Assembly (NCBI GenBank): GCA_026706565.1
Contig: JAPOYM010000035.1
Coordinates: 1-41,148 of the forward strand
Direction of reading: 5' to 3'
DNA from: a bacterium
Lineage (GTDB): Bacteria > Actinomycetota > Acidimicrobiia > Acidimicrobiales > CATQHL01
DNA: 41,148 nt
The position numbers were made by a program, and so were the translations under genes. The notes beneath the pieces were generated by a model. It did no database searches, had not been told where the DNA came from, and was given only the letters and a program-made list of their open reading frames with translations. Of this stretch, positions 8,550-16,070 are shown piece after piece (position 1 is the stretch's first letter; each line of letters begins with the position of its first letter).

Positions 8550-8558
8550 GGAAGGAGG
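8550..8558 (+). promoter_or_regulatory. Strong Shine-Dalgarno site supporting a TTG start
   Basis: GGAAGGAGG ends 7 bases before the TTG at 8566. It is among the best anti-SD matches in the pilus locus, and it marks TTG 8566 as the true start of the BTAD gene. Confidence 0.6.
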
Positions 8559-8565
8559 ATCGGAC

Positions 8566-10413
8566 TTGCACGGACCCGCGGCGTCGTCGGTCATCGCTGC
8601 TGTGCCCGCCCCCGGCGACATCCCCGGTCGGAGCGAACTCGGCCGCGGGCTCTCAGGGCTCATCGGGAGCATGCCTCAACGGATGCAAGGACGCCCCCTT
8701 CCGAGGGTCGTGGCTGTGACCGCCTCGCCCCGGCACTTCGGCCTGCTGCTCGGTGAGCCGAGGTCGGATCCCCCCGAGGGGTTCGAAGCCATCGACCGCG
8801 GTCTCACCTGGCTGGTCGACCGCTCGGCTGTGGGCGTCCCCGACGCGCTGGCTTGCGGGGGCCTGCCGTGGCCGCTGCTGACGTCGTTGGGCCGCCTCGC
8901 CTCAGACGGGTCGCTCGTGCTTGCCAACCTCGAGGAACTCGGCGCGGTCGAGGTGGTAGGCGAGCCTGCCGACGTGCTGGCGTTGGCCGACTCGCTGGCG
9001 GAGGAGATAGCGGCCGACCACTTCGGCGGAGGGGCGCAGATCATCTGCGTGGACTGGGGGCCGCGACTCGCCGGCCTCGACAGGGTCCGCATCGTCGAGT
9101 CGCCCCGGCAGGCGCTGGCCGAGGCCGAGCTGCACCGGGCTCGGGCCCGCGGTGCCGAGGCGCGCCGCGGGGCGCTCCCGGATTTGCGGGCACGCGGGTT
9201 GCGCGGCGTCGCGCCTCCCGTGGTGGTGATCGATCCGCACGCCCGGGACCCTGCGACGTGGGTAGGGCTCCGAGCCCTCGCCGGGCCCGGGCTCGTGGTC
9301 GTGACAGCGGGCGGCGAGCCCAGTCCGCCACCGCGGCGGGCCGGGCGTCCGGCGCCGGGCCCCCGTTGGGTGTTCAGGCTGACGGGGCGGCGGCTTCGCT
9401 GGGAGCCCGTCGGCGTCGACCTGGAGTTCGGCCCGCCTTGGGCTCTTCCGCAGTCGGCGTACTCCTCCCGCTGCGCCCTGCAGCTGTCCTCTACGGCGCC
9501 GGCGAACTGCATCGCTGGCAGGGGCGGGCGACCGGATGAGGCCCAAGGGGGCCGGCGCTCGGCGCCCCGGGCGGCGCCGTGTCCGGGGATCGGCGGATTC
9601 GGATGGACGGGGGAGCCGCCCGACGTCCGCCTCGGTGCTTGTACGGCCGGGGTAGTGCCCGGTCCGGTGGAGCTGCAGGTCCTCGGTGTCGTCCAAGCGG
9701 TGGGAGCGTTCTCGCCGTTCACTTCGCAGCGGGCGCTGGACTTGGCCTGCTATCTCGCCTTCCACCGCGACGGCGCGGCCGCCGACCGGCTCCGCTACTG
9801 GCTGTGGCGCCGCGGCGAGCCCGTGCCGAGCAGCAAGACCTTCGCCAACGTGGTGTCGCGGGCCCGCGTCTGCCTCGGTAGGGACGACGACGGCGCCCCG
9901 TACCTCTCCCGGGTCAGCGCCGAAGGCGTGTACCGGCTCTCGGCAGATGTGACGACCGACCTCGAGCGGTTGACCGCCTGGCGTCGGCTGGCCGAGCAGA
10001 TGCCGCCGCAGCAGGCGCTGGAGTGCCTGCGCGCCGCTCTCTGGCTGGTTCGGGGCGCCCCCTTCGGCGGCGGCAGCGGCGGGACTTTCTCGTGGGCCGA
10101 CGTCTCTTGGCGCAGTCACGTCGAGTACCTCGTGGACAGCACGGCCCACCGGCTGGCTGACGTGGCCCTGGAACTGGGCCGCAACGATGTCGCCCGCTGG
10201 GCGACGCTCCGGGGGCTCGCCGTCACCCCGGACTGCGAGCAGTGCCTCCAACGGAGGATCACCGCGGCCCGGCGCTCGGGCCGCCGCCGGGAGGCCGACC
10301 TCATCATGCGCGACATGGACCGACGCGGCCTCGAACCGGTTCCCGCTCTGGAGGGCCTCGAGCCCGTCGACGCGAGCCCTTGGGGGACAGGCGACCGCCG
10401 GCGCGGCGCCTGA
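8566..10413 (+). CDS. BTAD (bacterial transcriptional activator domain) protein of the Tad locus
   Basis: A 615-residue soluble protein. Residues 1 to about 270 are an uncharacterised Actinobacteria-type region (VVAVTASPRHFGLLLGEP and onward), followed by a low-complexity linker. From about Glu369 comes a BTAD/SARP-like module: VELQVLGVVQAVG, then the helix-turn-helix-like region QRALDLACYLAFHRDG, then a TPR-like helical region to the end (LADVALELGRNDVARWATLRGLA). No receiver or NTPase domain is visible. The TTG start has a strong SD. Its place directly after the LysM gene suggests it senses or regulates pilus assembly. Regulation by DNA binding is inference. Confidence 0.75.
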   Translation: MHGPAASSVIAAVPAPGDIPGRSELGRGLSGLIGSMPQRMQGRPLPRVVAVTASPRHFGLLLGEPRSDPPEGFEAIDRGLTWLVDRSAVGVPDALACGGLPWPLLTSLGRLASDGSLVLANLEELGAVEVVGEPADVLALADSLAEEIAADHFGGGAQIICVDWGPRLAGLDRVRIVESPRQALAEAELHRARARGAEARRGALPDLRARGLRGVAPPVVVIDPHARDPATWVGLRALAGPGLVVVTAGGEPSPPPRRAGRPAPGPRWVFRLTGRRLRWEPVGVDLEFGPPWALPQSAYSSRCALQLSSTAPANCIAGRGGRPDEAQGGRRSAPRAAPCPGIGGFGWTGEPPDVRLGACTAGVVPGPVELQVLGVVQAVGAFSPFTSQRALDLACYLAFHRDGAAADRLRYWLWRRGEPVPSSKTFANVVSRARVCLGRDDDGAPYLSRVSAEGVYRLSADVTTDLERLTAWRRLAEQMPPQQALECLRAALWLVRGAPFGGGSGGTFSWADVSWRSHVEYLVDSTAHRLADVALELGRNDVARWATLRGLAVTPDCEQCLQRRITAARRSGRRREADLIMRDMDRRGLEPVPALEGLEPVDASPWGTGDRRRGA

Positions 10414-10415
10414 GA

Positions 10416-10425
10416 CCGCCGGCGG
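10416..10425. other. Perfect palindrome in the 12-base gap between convergent genes
   Basis: CCGCCGGCGG fills the gap between the BTAD stop (10413) and the MATE stop (10426) on opposite strands. It could fold as part of a shared bidirectional terminator, but no T-tract follows on either side, so this is weak. Confidence 0.25.
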
Positions 10426-11763
10426 CTACTGGCTCCCGAGGCGGACCCAGCGAGTCCCGACGAAGCGCAGCGTCACGCCGGCGAGCCGGGCGACCATGAA
10501 CACTGCCAGGGCCCCCCACAGCCAACCGATCCCGGCCCCGGCGAGCCGTGCTCCAACTGCCAAGGGGACGAAGACCGCAGCCGCAGCGGTCATGGCGCCG
10601 GCCAGATAGCGCAGGTCGCCGGCGCCGATCAGCACGCCGTCGAGGGCGAAGACCACGCCGTTGACCGGCAGCATCAGCGCCAAGTGCAGCATCAGGAACC
10701 CCGCCAGCGCAACCACGGCCTCATCGGCGCTGAACAACTGCGGCAGCACGGGGCGTAGGCCCACCGCCGCGAGCGCCGCGGCCGACCCGGCCACCAGCCC
10801 CCACCAGGTGACACGGCGGCTGACGCCGCGTGCGCCGGCCGCGTCGCCGGCGCCCAGCCTCGTGGCGACCATGGGCCCGGCGGCGATGGCGAGGGCGTCG
10901 AGCCCCAGCGCCGAGAAGGCGAACAGCTGGGCGTTCACTTGGTGCGCCGCCAAGTCTGCTGTGCCCGTGCGGGCGGCCACGGCGGCGGCCACGACGAAGG
11001 AGGCCTGCAGGGCGGCGGTACGCACCAGCAGCGGGCCGCCGGTGCGGCCGAGGCGGCGAAGGACCGATCGCCGGGGCTTCAGGCTCGGGACGTGCGGGCG
11101 CGCCGCCGCCAGCACCCAGCGCGCGTACAGCAGGGCGCCGACCCACTGCGCCACGACCGTCGACAGCGCCGAGGCCCCGATGCCGAAGCCCAGCCCGTAC
11201 ACCAGGATCACCTCGAGAACCAGGTTCCCGACGGCCGTCAGCGCCGCCACCTTCAGGGGGCGCGCCATGTCCAGGGCGCCCCGCAGGTAGCCCACGCCGG
11301 CCAGGGAGATCAGCAGGGCGGGCAGGCCGGCGAGGCTGATATGCAGGTAGATGCGGGCCTCGGCGAGCACCTCGCCCTCGCCGCCCAGCAGCGCCAGCAG
11401 CGGATCGGACAGGCCGTACAGCAGTGCGCCGGAGGCGACGCCGCCCACCAGCGCCATCAGCAGGGCCTGCAGGCCCCAATGGGCGGCGTCGGCCACCCGG
11501 CCGGCGCCGAGCAGGCGCGCTGTGGCCGCCGTGGTGCCGTAGGCCAGGAATATGAACAGGGCGTACACGCTCAGCAGCAGTTGGCCCGCCAGCGCCAGGC
11601 CCGCTAGCTGCGGCGTGCCCAGATGGCCCACGATCGCCGTGTCCACGAGCACGTAGGTCGGCTCGGCCACGAGCGCGCCGAAGGCGGGGACCGCCAGCCG
11701 GAAGATCTCGCGGTCCCACTGCCGGCGGGCGCTGGGAGGGTTCGGTGAGGCGGGGGGAGTCAC
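10426..11763 (-). CDS. MATE family efflux transporter (DinF-like)
   Basis: A 445-residue polytopic membrane protein with about twelve hydrophobic segments. It shows MATE hallmarks: an N-terminal VPAFGALVAEPTYVLVDTAIVG, a GTTAATARLLGAG segment in the first half, and the repeated second half from about residue 230. Members export cationic compounds or drugs using Na+ or H+ gradients. The start is taken as the GTG at 11763; the same frame remains open upstream, but that part is antisense to hpnC and not protein-like. It is convergent with the pilus operon and divergent from the hopanoid operon. The substrate is unknown. Confidence 0.88.
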   Translation of the reverse strand: MTPPASPNPPSARRQWDREIFRLAVPAFGALVAEPTYVLVDTAIVGHLGTPQLAGLALAGQLLLSVYALFIFLAYGTTAATARLLGAGRVADAAHWGLQALLMALVGGVASGALLYGLSDPLLALLGGEGEVLAEARIYLHISLAGLPALLISLAGVGYLRGALDMARPLKVAALTAVGNLVLEVILVYGLGFGIGASALSTVVAQWVGALLYARWVLAAARPHVPSLKPRRSVLRRLGRTGGPLLVRTAALQASFVVAAAVAARTGTADLAAHQVNAQLFAFSALGLDALAIAAGPMVATRLGAGDAAGARGVSRRVTWWGLVAGSAAALAAVGLRPVLPQLFSADEAVVALAGFLMLHLALMLPVNGVVFALDGVLIGAGDLRYLAGAMTAAAAVFVPLAVGARLAGAGIGWLWGALAVFMVARLAGVTLRFVGTRWVRLGSQ

Positions 11764-11771
11764 GATGGCAC

Positions 11772-11802
11772 TTGGACCGATCAGCGAGGGATTGTGTAGG
11801 GT
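11772..11802 (+). promoter_or_regulatory. Candidate promoter of the hopanoid operon
   Basis: TTGGAC (11772-11777) and TAGGGT (11797-11802) lie in the roughly 100-base divergent gap between the MATE gene and hpnC, with a long 19-base spacer. TAnnnT-type -10 boxes are usual in actinobacteria. Motif match only. Confidence 0.33.
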
Positions 11803-11865
11803 GCTCTCCGTTGTGGGAGCCAACTCCGACCGGTGTGGTCCGCACGGGTGGAGGATGCCGTGTCC

Positions 11866-12795
11866 ATGGAACCGACGGCGGGTCGGACCGGCGCCGGCGG
11901 CCGTCCGTCGGCCAGCGCCGCGGCGGCTCCGGTCGAGCCGATCGAGCAGTACGCAGACATCGACGCCATCATGGCGCGCGCCGGCGGGGAGAACTTCCCC
12001 GTGGCGCTGCGCGTCTTGCCGCCCCGGCTGCGCCGTCACCTCGAAGCGATCTACGGCTACGCGAGGCTCGTGGACAATCTCGGCGACGAGTACCCGGGGG
12101 ACCGCACGGCGGCGTTGGACTGGCTCGAGGGGCAGATCGACGATCTCTACGCCGAGTCCCCCCAGCACCCGGTCTTCCGGCGGCTCGAAGCGACGGTGCG
12201 CGGCTTCGACATCCCGCGCACGCCGTTCGACCGACTGCTGGCGGCCAACCGGCTCGACCAGACCAAGACCAGCTACGCCGACTGGGGCGAGTTGCTGGGG
12301 TACTGCGAGCTTTCGGCGAACCCGGTCGGCCACTTGGTGCTGGCGGTCTTCGAGGCGGCCACGCCGGACCGCACGGCAGCCAGCGACTCTGTGTGCAGCG
12401 GGCTGCAGGTGCTTGAACACCTCCAAGACATCGCCGAGGACGCCGCGGCGGGCCGCGTCTATCTGCCTGAGGCCGACATGGAGCGCTTCGGCTGCAGCCG
12501 CGCCGATCTAGCGGCCGCTGTGGCCGGCGAGCCGCTGCGAGCACTCGTGGCGTTCGAAGCCGGCCGCGCCCGGGAGATGCTGGAGGACGGCAGGGCGCTC
12601 GTGGCGTCGCTGCGGGGGTACGCCCGGCTGGCCGTGGCCGGCTTCGTGGCGGGCGGGCTGGCTGGGCTCGACGCCATCGAGGCGGCAGGCTGGGAAGTCT
12701 TGAGCGCCACCCGCAAGGCCGGCCCGCTGGGGCTGTTGCGGCGCTTCGCGCCGCTGTACTTCGGCCCCGCGGCGCGCCGGTGGAGCGCCGCGTGA
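11866..12795 (+). CDS. hpnC: Squalene synthase-like protein HpnC (hydroxysqualene synthase)
   Basis: A 309-residue all-helical trans-isoprenyl diphosphate synthase. In the HpnCDE pathway it converts presqualene diphosphate to hydroxysqualene. The typical HpnC start ENFPVALRVLPPRLRRHL is present, with Asp-rich motif 1 DNLGD (residues 70-74) and motif 2 LQDIAED (186-192). It is the first gene of the hopanoid operon, and its stop overlaps hpnD as GTGA. GGAGGA at 11850-11855 sits 10 bases before ATG 11866; an in-frame GTG at 11860 is also possible. Assignment to HpnC rather than HpnD rests on ENFPV and on gene order. Confidence 0.92.
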   Translation: MEPTAGRTGAGGRPSASAAAAPVEPIEQYADIDAIMARAGGENFPVALRVLPPRLRRHLEAIYGYARLVDNLGDEYPGDRTAALDWLEGQIDDLYAESPQHPVFRRLEATVRGFDIPRTPFDRLLAANRLDQTKTSYADWGELLGYCELSANPVGHLVLAVFEAATPDRTAASDSVCSGLQVLEHLQDIAEDAAAGRVYLPEADMERFGCSRADLAAAVAGEPLRALVAFEAGRAREMLEDGRALVASLRGYARLAVAGFVAGGLAGLDAIEAAGWEVLSATRKAGPLGLLRRFAPLYFGPAARRWSAA

Positions 12796-13658
12796 GCGCG
12801 CTCACCGCGGAGTCGGCGTACCGGCGATGCGAGGAGATCACCTGGGCCGAGGCCCGCAACTTCGCTTACGGCATCCGCCTCCTGCCGCCGCCCAAGCGCC
12901 GGGCGATGGCGGCGCTGTACGCCATGGCCCGTCGGATCGACGACGTCGGCGACGGCGACTGGCCCGGAGAGCGCAAACTCGAGGCGCTCGGAGGCCTCCA
13001 CGCCTCCATCGACGCGCTGGAGGCGGGCGAGCCGGCCGATCCGACCGACCCGGTCCTCGTCGGGCTGGCCGACGCCGCCGACCGGTACCCCATCCCCGTG
13101 GGCGTCCTGCACGAGATCGTCGAGGGCTGCCGGCACGACGTGATCGGCACGACGTATGAGACCATGGACGACACGGTCCGCTATTGCCGACTGGTGGCGG
13201 GCTCGGTGGGCCGCCTGTCGCTGGGGGTCTTCGGCACCCGGACCCGAGCCGCCGGGACGGCGCCGCGGCTGGCCGACGAACTCGGCGTTGCGCTGCAGCT
13301 CACCAACATCCTGCGCGACATCGGCGAGGACCATGCGATGGGGCGCATCTACCTGCCCGAGCGGGAGCGTCAACGCTTCGGGATCAGTCCGGGGACCTGG
13401 GGGCCCTCCGACGGCGTCGCAGCGCTCGTGCGCCACGTCGGGGAGCAGGCGGCGGCGTGGTTCGAACGGGGGCTGGTCCTGTTGGACCATCTCGACCATC
13501 GCAGCCGGGCGTGTACCGCGGCGATGGCGGGCATCTACCGGCGGCTGCTGGACCGCATCGTGGCCCAACCCACCCGGCCGCTCAGCGTGCGCGTGCGGCT
13601 GCCCGCCCGCGCGAAGGCGCTGGTCGCCCTGCGCAGCATGGCGGGGCTGCGGCCATGA
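12792..13658 (+). CDS. hpnD: Presqualene diphosphate synthase HpnD
   Basis: A 288-residue squalene/phytoene synthase family enzyme. HpnD condenses two farnesyl diphosphates into presqualene diphosphate. It contains FAYGIRLLPPPKRRAM, Asp-rich motif 1 DDVGD (50-54), TYETMDDTVRYCRLVAGSVG and motif 2 LRDIGED (174-180), then GRIYLPERERQRFG. These are classic HpnD residues. The GTG start at 12792 makes a GTGA overlap with hpnC, and the stop overlaps hpnE as ATGA. The order hpnC-hpnD-hpnE is the conserved squalene-forming block. Confidence 0.94.
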   Translation: MSALTAESAYRRCEEITWAEARNFAYGIRLLPPPKRRAMAALYAMARRIDDVGDGDWPGERKLEALGGLHASIDALEAGEPADPTDPVLVGLADAADRYPIPVGVLHEIVEGCRHDVIGTTYETMDDTVRYCRLVAGSVGRLSLGVFGTRTRAAGTAPRLADELGVALQLTNILRDIGEDHAMGRIYLPERERQRFGISPGTWGPSDGVAALVRHVGEQAAAWFERGLVLLDHLDHRSRACTAAMAGIYRRLLDRIVAQPTRPLSVRVRLPARAKALVALRSMAGLRP

Positions 13659-15043
13659 GCGGTCGACGGCCGCGGGTCGTGGTGGTCGGCGGCGGCCTCG
13701 CCGGGCTGGCGGCGGGCGTCGAGGCCGCCGACCGCTCCGCCGCGGTGACGTTGCTGGAGCGGCGGCCCCGCCTCGGCGGCGCTACCTGGTCGTTCGAGCA
13801 CCGCGGCATCTCCTTCGACAACGGCCAGCATGTCTTCATGCGCTGCTGCGGCGCCTACAGGCGGTTCCTGGAGCGGATCGGTTCGGCCTCCGACGTGCGC
13901 CTGCAGAGCCGGCTGGAGGTCCCGGTGCTGCGTCCCGGCGGCCCGACCGGCGCCATCCGGCGCACGGCAGGCCCCGCGCCGCTGCACCTGCTGGCATCCC
14001 TGCTGACCTACCCCCACCTGAGCCGGCGCCGGCGCCTGCAGGCGATCCGCACGGCGACGGCTCTGCGCCGCCTGGACCCCGACGACGCGGAACTGGATGA
14101 GACGACCTTCGGCGACTGGCTGGCGGCGCGGGGCACCGACGCCGTCACCGTCGAGGCGCTGTGGGATCTCATCGTGCTGCCCACTGTCAACGTCCGTGCC
14201 GCCGAGGCGTCGCTCAAGCTGGCCGCGAAAGTGTTCCGGACCGGGCTGCTGAGCCGCGCCGACGCCGCCGACATCGGCTGGGCGACGGTGCCGCTGTCGG
14301 CGCTGCACGGCGACGCGGCGAGGCGGACCCTCCAGAGCGCCGGCGCGGAGGTCACGACGGGCGCCGCGGTGCGGGGCGTGCGCCGCGGCCCCGGCGGGCG
14401 ACCGGTCGTCGAGACCGACGGCAGGACGATCGAAGCCGACGCCGTCGTCGTCGCGGTGCCCCACGACGCGGCCGGCTCGCTGCTGCCGGCAGGGACCGTG
14501 GCGCACCAGGAGCGGCTCGAGGAGTTGGGGACCTCGCCGATCGTGAACGTGCATCTGGTCTACGACCGACCGGTGATGGGGCTGGCGATGGCCGCGGGCG
14601 CCGGCAGCGACGTCGAGTTCGTGTTCGACCGCACCGACGCGTCGGGGCTCGACGACGGGCGCCAGTGCCTGACCATTTCGCTGTCGGCGGCGAGGTCCTA
14701 CATCGGTCGCCGGTCCCCTGACCTCGTGCAGCACTTCGAAGCGGAGATGGCCCGGCTGCTGCCCGCCGCTGCCGGCGCCCGCGTCACCGAGCGGATCGTC
14801 ACGCGCGAGCGCGCCGCTACGTTCCTCGGCGCGCCGGGGACCCACGGGCTGCGCCCCGGCGCCCCCACGGCACTGCCGGGCGTGTACCTGGCCGGGGCCT
14901 GGTGCGACACCGGCTGGCCCGCCACGATGGAGGGCGCGGTGCGCAGCGGCGTCGAGGCGGCGCGGCTGGCGACCGAGTACGCGGCGGGCCGCCCCGCCTC
15001 GCCCGAACCGCTCGCCCGCCGGCCCGAGGCAGTGGCGGCATGA
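13655..15043 (+). CDS. hpnE: Hydroxysqualene dehydroxylase HpnE
   Basis: A 462-residue FAD-dependent amine-oxidase/phytoene-desaturase family enzyme that reduces hydroxysqualene to squalene. The N-terminal Rossmann motif VVVVGGGLAGLAAG (Gly12, Gly14, Gly17) is followed by the ERRPRLGG dinucleotide-binding extension. The C-terminal FAD motif is GVYLAGAWCDTGWPATMEGA. Length and motifs fit HpnE. The ATG overlaps the hpnD stop (ATGA). Its own stop overlaps the next gene as ATGA, so the whole block is translationally coupled. Confidence 0.93.
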   Translation: MSGRRPRVVVVGGGLAGLAAGVEAADRSAAVTLLERRPRLGGATWSFEHRGISFDNGQHVFMRCCGAYRRFLERIGSASDVRLQSRLEVPVLRPGGPTGAIRRTAGPAPLHLLASLLTYPHLSRRRRLQAIRTATALRRLDPDDAELDETTFGDWLAARGTDAVTVEALWDLIVLPTVNVRAAEASLKLAAKVFRTGLLSRADAADIGWATVPLSALHGDAARRTLQSAGAEVTTGAAVRGVRRGPGGRPVVETDGRTIEADAVVVAVPHDAAGSLLPAGTVAHQERLEELGTSPIVNVHLVYDRPVMGLAMAAGAGSDVEFVFDRTDASGLDDGRQCLTISLSAARSYIGRRSPDLVQHFEAEMARLLPAAAGARVTERIVTRERAATFLGAPGTHGLRPGAPTALPGVYLAGAWCDTGWPATMEGAVRSGVEAARLATEYAAGRPASPEPLARRPEAVAA

Positions 15044-16056
15044 AGCGCGCGGCGCCCGCGGTGCTGCGGCGGGCCAACGACTTGGTGCAGCCCGCTCTTG
15101 AGGCCGCGGTCGGCCGCTTGACAGCCGAGTTGGCCGTCCCGGTCCGCTACCACTTCGGCTGGACCGACGCCCGAGGCGCGGCGCGGGAGGCTTCGGGCGG
15201 CGGCAAGGGCGTGCGGTCGGCCTTGTCGGTGCTGTCTGCCGAGGCGGTCGGCGCGGCGGGCGAGGTGGCGGTGCCCGGCGGGGTGGCCGTGGAACTGATC
15301 CACAACTACTCCCTCATCCACGACGACATCGTCGACGATGACGCCCAGCGCCGTCACCGCCCGACGGTGTGGAAGGTCTACGGCACAGACCACGCCATCA
15401 TCGTCGGCGACGCCGTCATGGCCTTGGCCTTCGAGTCGCTGCTGGAGGCGCCGACGCCTGCCCGGTCCGCGGCCGCCGCCGACTTGGCCCGGGCGAACGC
15501 GGCCATGATCGCGGGACAGTCGCTGGACATGTCCCTGGACGGCCGCGCCGACGTCTCGGTGGCGGACTGTTGGGACATGATCTCGAAGAAGACGGCCGCC
15601 CTGGTGGCCCACGCCAGTGCGGTCGGGGCGATCCTGGCCGGTGCGCCGGCGGCGACCGTCGCCGGGCTGCGGCGGTTCGGCGACGAGCTGGGCCGGGGAT
15701 TCCAAGCCGTCGACGACCTGCTCGGCATCTGGGGGGCGCCCGCTGTGACCGGCAAGCCGGCCGGCAGCGACCTGCGCGAGCGCAAGCGCTCCCTGCCGGT
15801 CACCATCGCCTTGAACTCCGACGGTGCCGCCGCGGGCGAACTGGCCGGCATCTACGGCCGCGCCCGCTTGGACGAGGCCGACATCGCCCGGGCCGCGGAC
15901 CTCGTCGAAGAGGCCGGCGGACGCGCCGCCGCCGCCGCCGCGGCGCGGGAATGCATGGCGCGGGCCGCTGAGGCTCTGGGCGCGCTGGACATCGACGCCG
16001 CTGCGGCAGGCGAGCTGCAGGCGTTGGCGGAGTTCATTGTGGATCGGGATTACTGA
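15040..16056 (+). CDS. Polyprenyl (probably farnesyl) diphosphate synthase
   Basis: A 338-residue class I isoprenyl diphosphate synthase. The first Asp-rich motif is DDIVDDD (95-101), in the context LIHNYSLIHDDIVDD. The second is DDLLG (225-229), in which the last Asp of DDxxD is replaced by Gly, followed by GKPAGSDLRERKRSLPVT. Actinobacterial hopanoid clusters commonly carry such an enzyme to feed hpnCDE, so FPP is the likely product; chain length cannot be read with certainty. It overlaps hpnE by ATGA and lies 14 bases before the cyclase. Confidence 0.88.
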   Translation: MKRAAPAVLRRANDLVQPALEAAVGRLTAELAVPVRYHFGWTDARGAAREASGGGKGVRSALSVLSAEAVGAAGEVAVPGGVAVELIHNYSLIHDDIVDDDAQRRHRPTVWKVYGTDHAIIVGDAVMALAFESLLEAPTPARSAAAADLARANAAMIAGQSLDMSLDGRADVSVADCWDMISKKTAALVAHASAVGAILAGAPAATVAGLRRFGDELGRGFQAVDDLLGIWGAPAVTGKPAGSDLRERKRSLPVTIALNSDGAAAGELAGIYGRARLDEADIARAADLVEEAGGRAAAAAAARECMARAAEALGALDIDAAAAGELQALAEFIVDRDY

Positions 16057-16070
16057 ACGGGAGGTCGGGT

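Noticed and set aside
11764-12426. Extended N-terminus of the MATE transporter
   Set aside because: The frame stays open upstream across hpnC, but the extension is antisense to it and not protein-like. MATE proteins of about 445 residues start at the GTG at 11763.
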